Of a stretch of DNA of 64,000 bases, positions 58,315 to 64,000 are shown one piece after another; position 1 is the stretch's first letter, and each line of letters opens with the position of its first letter. A program made the translations under genes and the position numbers. The notes below the pieces were generated by a model. It ran no database searches and was not told the origin of the DNA. It saw only the letters and a program-made list of their open reading frames with translations. The stretch is taken from contig JAIVFH010000123.1 of assembly GCA_025765595.1 (NCBI GenBank), positions 27,344 through 91,343 of the forward strand, read 5' to 3'. Source of the stretch: Obelidium mucronatum (taxonomy: Eukaryota; Chytridiomycota; Chytridiomycetes; Chytridiales; Chytriomycetaceae).

Positions 58315-59385
58315 GCACCCTTGCAACCATCTTGACTGCAATAGGTGCAAAGAACTTTATCCTTGCGGCGTTGACCTTCCTTGTGGGTAGGCTTGCTAGA
58401 CTTGACTTTGGCAGCGGCAATGTCAGCAGACCCAGTGGGCTTGTTAGCGGCACCTGGGTTATTGGAACGGGAGGAGTTGGAACCAGAACCTTGGTTACCG
58501 TTGGAGGATCCAGAACGCTTGTTGTTAGCAAACATGCACTCATCGAAGACAACAAACGGCCTTGCGCATGAGCATGGAGAGGCTGGTTGGTTGAGGTTCC
58601 TGACCATCAATATAGTTCAGCACGTGAAGCTTGAGACCCTGCTTGAACATCAGCATCTTGGTGTAATTGTTGTATTGAGTACCAGCAATCCAGTGGAGGA
58701 AATTGCGTGCATAGGCTTGGCAAGATGTAGTTTGCGTCAAGTTCTTGGCTTTGTCATTAGCAATCGCTTCAGCAACACGTGGGTCTTCGCCAAAGAAGGC
58801 AGCAAAACCATCAGCAAATTCCTGAAAGCTATTGAACTTGAGCTCAGGCTTGGTGACATGATTGATGTACCACTTGGCAGCATTACCGCCAAGGTAGGAG
58901 ACAACAAAGGCAATCTTGGACTTGGTGGACAGAATACCCTTGGGTCCAGAGTAGACTTTGAGCATAAAGTTGTCAAAGTTGTCAGTTGCGAGGCCCTTGA
59001 AAACAGAAGGTTTGGCAACATGAAGAGAAATTTTATCAGACTTGGAGAATTGGACGGAGAACCTGTGTCAGACTGAGCATCAGAGTCCGAAGCACTACCA
59101 GCTGGACTAACTGAACATTGACATCAAACTTTGCACTTGGCTTTTGATGACGCAGCAAAGGCTTCAATGATTTTATCAAGACGACTAGATTGAATGCAAA
59201 CAAGACGAGACAGAGCAGTGTTGGCTCACATGTAGCAACTGGCCTCATCAATCCCATCCAGGACACTGTTGGTTTGTTGTTCAAAATCATTTTTGAGAGA
59301 AATAACATTTGGAGCGTCAGAGCGACAAAAGGGAGCACCGGGGCTTGACCAACAACGACTTAAGATCACAAGAGACGGAACTGAA
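58315..59385 (-). pseudogene. LTR-retrotransposon gag remnant (right arm)
   Basis: Mirror of 26490-27560 with the same frameshifts. Arg/Cys difference in DERMFANN/DECMFANN. It was already broken before the arms formed. Confidence 0.6.
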
Positions 59386-59516
59386 GAGTTGTTGAGTAGA
59401 AATATTGCGGGGGAATGTTGAGTATTACGCATAAAAAAATACAATATCACTTGCACTAATTAAACTATAAGTTGTACAGATTGAATATTTCAACCCATTA
59501 GAATAAAAGGAGTTTC

Positions 59517-59576
59517 TGTGCTTTGAACCCGGGGCATAACGCTCTCAAAGCCAGGGCCTTGTCCGCTGCACTAAAT
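59517..59576 (-). other. tRNA-like A-box/B-box signature (right arm)
   Basis: Mirror of 26,299-26,358; same boxes, same lack of a pairing T-arm. Confidence 0.25.
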
Positions 59577-62500
59577 ACATCTTTCTTGCATGCTCTCCAA
59601 ACCAAAACGCCATAATACATTGGCCGTACACTACCAAGATTAAGGGACGCCTTAACCAGAGATAAGTTATGCTTTTGGACCTTGGCGGCACAATTGGGGA
59701 TGCGGGCCGGACCTCGCGAGTCGCGATACCAGTCGCGTCACGAGCCGCTCACGGGCCGCTTGCGACCTGCTGACAAGCCGCTAGCGGGCCACTTGGGACC
59801 TGTGCCGCGGCCTGTGAGCAGGCCGCTCTGTACCTTTTTAGGTGGGGCGCTAGCCGCAAGCCACTGGTTCACAGGTCGCTACCCCCAACCGTCACTAAAA
59901 CTCAAGAATAAGTCCCAAAAAATGTATCAAATAAGGAAGACAGCTATTTATTATCAATAAATAATTAAATAAGTAAATAAGTAATTAAATAAGTAAATAA
60001 GTACACATTGCTCAACCCAGTGCTTGCAAAACCGATTCCCGTATCTTCTGATTGCAATCTGTTGCATCGCGATTAATGTTGAAGGTAACTCCCCGCTTCT
60101 CCGCCACAGCGCTTCCCACAAACCTGTCCTGGTTGCGCTTCACCGCCCAACTCGCTGTTCCCATTCCATCTGCCAGAATCAGCGAGATTCTCCGCTTTCT
60201 AGTATCTGCCTCCGCCGCCAACTCCGCTACCTCCACAAATCGTCGCTCCCCTGAATCCTGGTCCCATGTTTTTCATGCTTGAACATCCATGCACCGCTGG
60301 GATCACCACGTTTCGATCCGGTAGGTACAGTGCTGGCCATACCACGGGCGGTTCCGCGTCTTCCTCGTCCACCACAACGTCCAGGTGGAACTTGAAGTCC
60401 CCGCTGTTTGAGCACGCAAGAAACGAGGATGTGAAGATCCCAAAGATGGGATCGCATGTGGTTGCAACTTCCTATTGGTCTCGTTTTCGCAAATAGAAGG
60501 TGAGCGCTAAACTATAACAAACACATACCTTTGTAATGTTGGCCACCATCTCAAACGCCTCCCAATGTACCAGAGACTCCACAACGCCAGTGAGGTAAGC
60601 GACCAGCGGCTGAAGGCCCTCAAAGTGGGGCAGTAGCTCTGGCTTGATGTTCTCCTTTCCAAACACAGCCAGCCCGTTTGCTACCTTTTCGGCATGTTCT
60701 TTCACCTTGACAGACGCTACATCCGCCGGGTAGTGTGGGTCCTTGATGCCGTCTGCAACTCCAGTCCAAAAGCACAGGTTGATGACGCGCATGTTGCCAC
60801 GTGTCTTGACCTTCGGCTGCGAGCGTCGCGGGCAACAGCAATCTCAACCGCAGTGTCCCTTGGTTCTGTCATCCAGCACTCGCAGCTCTGCAGGTTTTGT
60901 TGCTGAAAATGTTTAACAGCAACCACAGCAAAAATAAAAGTATTGGCCCACCAACCTATAACATCAGCGTGGCTCAGTCCCTGCTCAGACATGTGCTTCT
61001 GGCGTTTCAGCATCTGGTGTGCAGTGGTGGATGCTGACTTTTTGACACGTTTTGGTTTGTTACGCGTTTTGTCCATTGCATTAATAGATAAATAAATAAA
61101 TAATGCAGTTAACTCAACTATATCAATGTAATGTATTGAATCAAATTATTCTTTGCATATCAATGGCTAAAAAGCTGTAATAAAGTATTCTCTGGTTTGT
61201 TGTGTTCTCCCTCATCACTTTGACTTGAAGAATGCGACACTCAACAAGACAACGCCAAGCCGCCGCCACTGCTGCCACCGCCTCAAGCAAACATAGAGCA
61301 GCATCAGCCTCTTCTATTAACCTGATCTCTGCAATTAGAGCGTGTCCTGCTGCTCCTGCTGAGATTCTTGCCGCTCTGGATCAAATTGAGCAAGTGCTCT
61401 TGGATTGCAGCCGCATCTACACCCTGCCAGACTGCAACCTGGATCTAAAGCGATTGGAATCCCTCCTGCTTGCCAATCCTGGCAAGATTCTATTCCTGCC
61501 ATCCTCCAGTATTCCTGCTGATTGCTTGACATCAGGGGAGTATTTCCCCACAGCCTGCTACCATAACGATCAACCACACAAAAGGAGCTTTATTTCCATT
61601 GGAGCAATGGGAGCTGCAGCATGTGGCGTTTTCTGCTCCAATCATGTTGTGTCAACCCATCAACCACTACCGCCACTCCCCCCTCCATCAGGACTATGGA
61701 ACAGCCATCAACGTCCTTCTCCAATCACCCACCAATCAGCAGCTCTTCAAGCTGTGGGTGGTGCTTGTCCCCAGCGACCCTACAGCCATCATCCATACCC
61801 TTAATCCCCTCTCTTTCACTCAAGCCATGGCTTTGGAGGTGGGTCCTTCCTGCACATACACAGCCAGGATCTGCTTTGTAAAGAGGCCTGGCGATCTCTC
61901 TGTCATTCCTTCTGGATACCCGCACGCTGTGATAACAGTCTCAACAACCAAGGACACGACATCCATCATGGGTGGCGCACACGTAATCTTTCCAAAACAC
62001 TACCTGTATGTATACAAATACAATTGCGCCAGCAAGCACACGTTCCTTTGGGGGAACACAAATGTTAAGTACCACTACTATACGGTTTGGTTTTATTACC
62101 ACTCTACTATCTTTAAGGGCAACAATGGTGGTTGTCAAGTGTTGCAAGGGGACTTGCTAACTGTAGAAGAGTATAACAATTGCAGGTTTGATGGTGTGAG
62201 GGATGTGGTGGCTGAGTTGGTGTCAAGTTGGGCAGTGCGGGGTGATGCTGGAAGAGTGGCAGCAGCCAAAGCTGCAAAGCAAGGAATTGCCAAAAGGCTG
62301 AAAGTTAAACAAGCAAATAGGGAGAAGATGGAAAGGGCAAGGCAGGCCAAAGTGAAATTACCAAGTATCAAAGCACATGCAATAAAGAAAAACCCTCTGA
62401 CGCAATTAAAGGATTCTTTATTGCCAATATATTGGACTTACAGCGTCGCGTTGATCGCAATTCGTTGGTTTTCCCCATCAGGCTGAACCCAAACTTATCA

Positions 62501-64000
62501 AAAATGAGTTGCAAAGAATGGTGGCATTCTGGAATGCACAGAACAACAAAAGTAAAAATAACCAACATGTCCTTCATAGATGAAGCAAGAGCGGTAGTTG
62601 TGCTGGCCAACGAGTTGCGGAAAGTCAAGCCATTCCTACATAGGTACAAGTCCGCAGTCAAACTATATGACAACAACAACCGCATGAGGGCCATCTGTGA
62701 TCACATCTCCAAGCAGTTTTCCTTGACCAATGAAAAAGTATTTACCTTGGCTGAAAGAGTATTCCAGTGCCCAGGCATGGACGCGGTCAATCACTGGAAA
62801 CCTGTCCAGCCATCTGTCCTTGTGGCTCCATTCTTGCAATGCCACAGGTGCACCAAAAACTTGACTTTCAGCAGACTGCACTAAATGCCGCATGGTACAA
62901 TGTGGATTCTGTCACGTACATGAGCGAAGACAAACAGAAGCAGTTGATAGAGATGTATCCGCTTGAAACAATCCTGTCAGTTGGCTTCCTCAAGATCAAT
63001 GAGCAGTATTGCGGATCTCTGGCTAAAGCACCTGCCATCTGGCCTTCTGTTGGTATTTTCTTGCATGGTAAATACTAAATTGCTTATTTCGCACATAGGG
63101 TGAAGCTGTATCGTGAGCAGCGCACATATTCACTGGCCTTCCCAACCATCAAAGTGCCTGATCCAGACAGCGCAGTGATCTTCAAACGTGGATTTTACGT
63201 GTATCACATGCTACTACTGCAGCAGTACATCTCCAAGATCCCTGCCAATGATGACTATGAACATATGCGGTATAGTCACTTCAGACCTTCCTAGGCCCCC
63301 AAAACAACACATTTGTGGAACAACTCCCGGTCCATACTTACCAAAAACAGGTGATTCTATTCATGACATCAGACCTGCAATGCGGGAATACGTCACCTTC
63401 ATGACTGACTACTTTACCAAGAAGTGGTGTCACCTCTGCAACGGGTGCCACCAGTTTTACAACGGAAAGAAAATTTCTGGCAGTGTAATGGATGGGAAAG
63501 TCATGGGACATCTCTGGTGTTCTGTGCCTGGCTGTGTGTTGCCTATTCTTGGTGTGAACACATTGTTCTGCTCATCGCATGCCCAGCTGAAGAATGAGTG
63601 AAAAAGACAGACACTGTTTTGAGTACCTGCGGACTCAGCTCTCACAACGCGGCTGTCCAGGAAATCATTGGGAAACAGTGGAACAAGGACTTTAAAGCGA
63701 CGCAAAAGTCCAAGAAAACGCGAACATCTACAGTGCATATTGATACACAAGAAAAAGAGTTAGTAGCGGATCAGCGGTTCAAGTACAGTCTGAAGCAGCG
63801 GTTCCTGCCTGGAATATTTATGGCTGTGTGGAGCTGCGTCTTCTACCTTTATTTCTCACTTCTTATGCCACTGTTTTGCGCGAATGGGGCGAAGTACCTA
63901 CCTTTTTTACACGATTCAGGAAAATTCACCAATATATGAAAGGTGCACTTTACTTATTTATTATTATGCGCCCTGTTCATTACTAACACAAATAATGGAA

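Larger units (their letters stand above)
49379..64000. repeat. Right arm of giant inverted repeat
   Basis: Reverse complement of 40,378-20,791, continuing to the window edge. It lacks the 5,730 bp of KDZ element plus target copy, the 689-bp Helitron copy 2 and the 914-bp derivative present on the left, and has lost about 410 bp near 63,980 (20,813-21,224 on the left). It carries a private 2,745-bp transposon. The interior copies of genes are listed separately. Confidence 0.93.

Noticed and set aside
20791..64000. Whole palindrome as a single assembly artefact
   Set aside because: Not excluded, but independent insertions with correct target duplications, and separate small mutations in each arm, are hard to produce by mis-joining one molecule.

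Overview
This is a eukaryotic, almost certainly fungal, window. Genes are split by short GT-AG introns (mostly 49-75 nt). The left 9 kb encodes a fungal-type FTR1 iron permease, a GT61 glycosyltransferase and an old yellow enzyme. The rest holds classes of element known from fungi: KDZ transposons with CxC5/CxC6-type cysteine clusters, a Crypton with a GCR1_C-like domain, Helitron-like and pogo/Tigger-like elements. An early-diverging (zoosporic) fungus or a basidiomycete would fit; the lineage is inferred, not shown.

Layout. (1) 1-9 kb is a compact host block: on the minus strand FTR1 (cut by the window edge), a TIR-domain protein with a CHORD-like zinc cluster, and a type II membrane GT61 enzyme; divergently on plus, an FMN old yellow enzyme, followed by fossils of an ABC transporter and of the same OYE gene. 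(2) 9.3-15.05 kb is one long mosaic surface-protein gene: two tandem modules of LRR plus beta-propeller, a Thr/Ser-rich stalk, then a third LRR segment. (3) 15.2-20 kb holds transposon debris and a multi-exon KDZ-associated gene. (4) From about 20.8 kb to the right edge the window is a giant imperfect inverted repeat: left arm 20.79-40.378 kb, right arm 49.379-64.0 kb, separated by a 9-kb spacer. Only a few substitutions were noticed by eye between the arms, but each carries private insertions and deletions, so each arm supplies the empty site for insertions in the other.

The arms contain a degenerate KDZ transposase gene, a JmjC-like dioxygenase gene, an unrecognised accessory gene, a decayed retrotransposon gag, a 689-bp Helitron-like element containing a 1.97-kb DDE_1 element, an unrecognised three-exon gene and a copia-like remnant. 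Private to the left arm are a 5.72-kb two-gene KDZ element with a 9-bp target duplication (inserted in the DDE_1 element, inside the Helitron), one more Helitron copy and an internally deleted KDZ derivative. Private to the right arm is a 2,745-bp TA-flanked transposon whose transposase and CCHC/HIRAN-like ORFs are both open. The spacer holds an unknown ORF, a KDZ fossil and a Crypton split by a second DDE_1 element and an LTR-like block.

Most promising leads: the KDZ element with the same short motif array at both ends and inside introns of both of its genes; the accessory protein family shared by two KDZ elements; a JmjC-like gene beside KDZ; the TIR plus CHORD-like protein; and the palindrome itself. 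All homology calls rest on reading motifs by eye; no searches were run.
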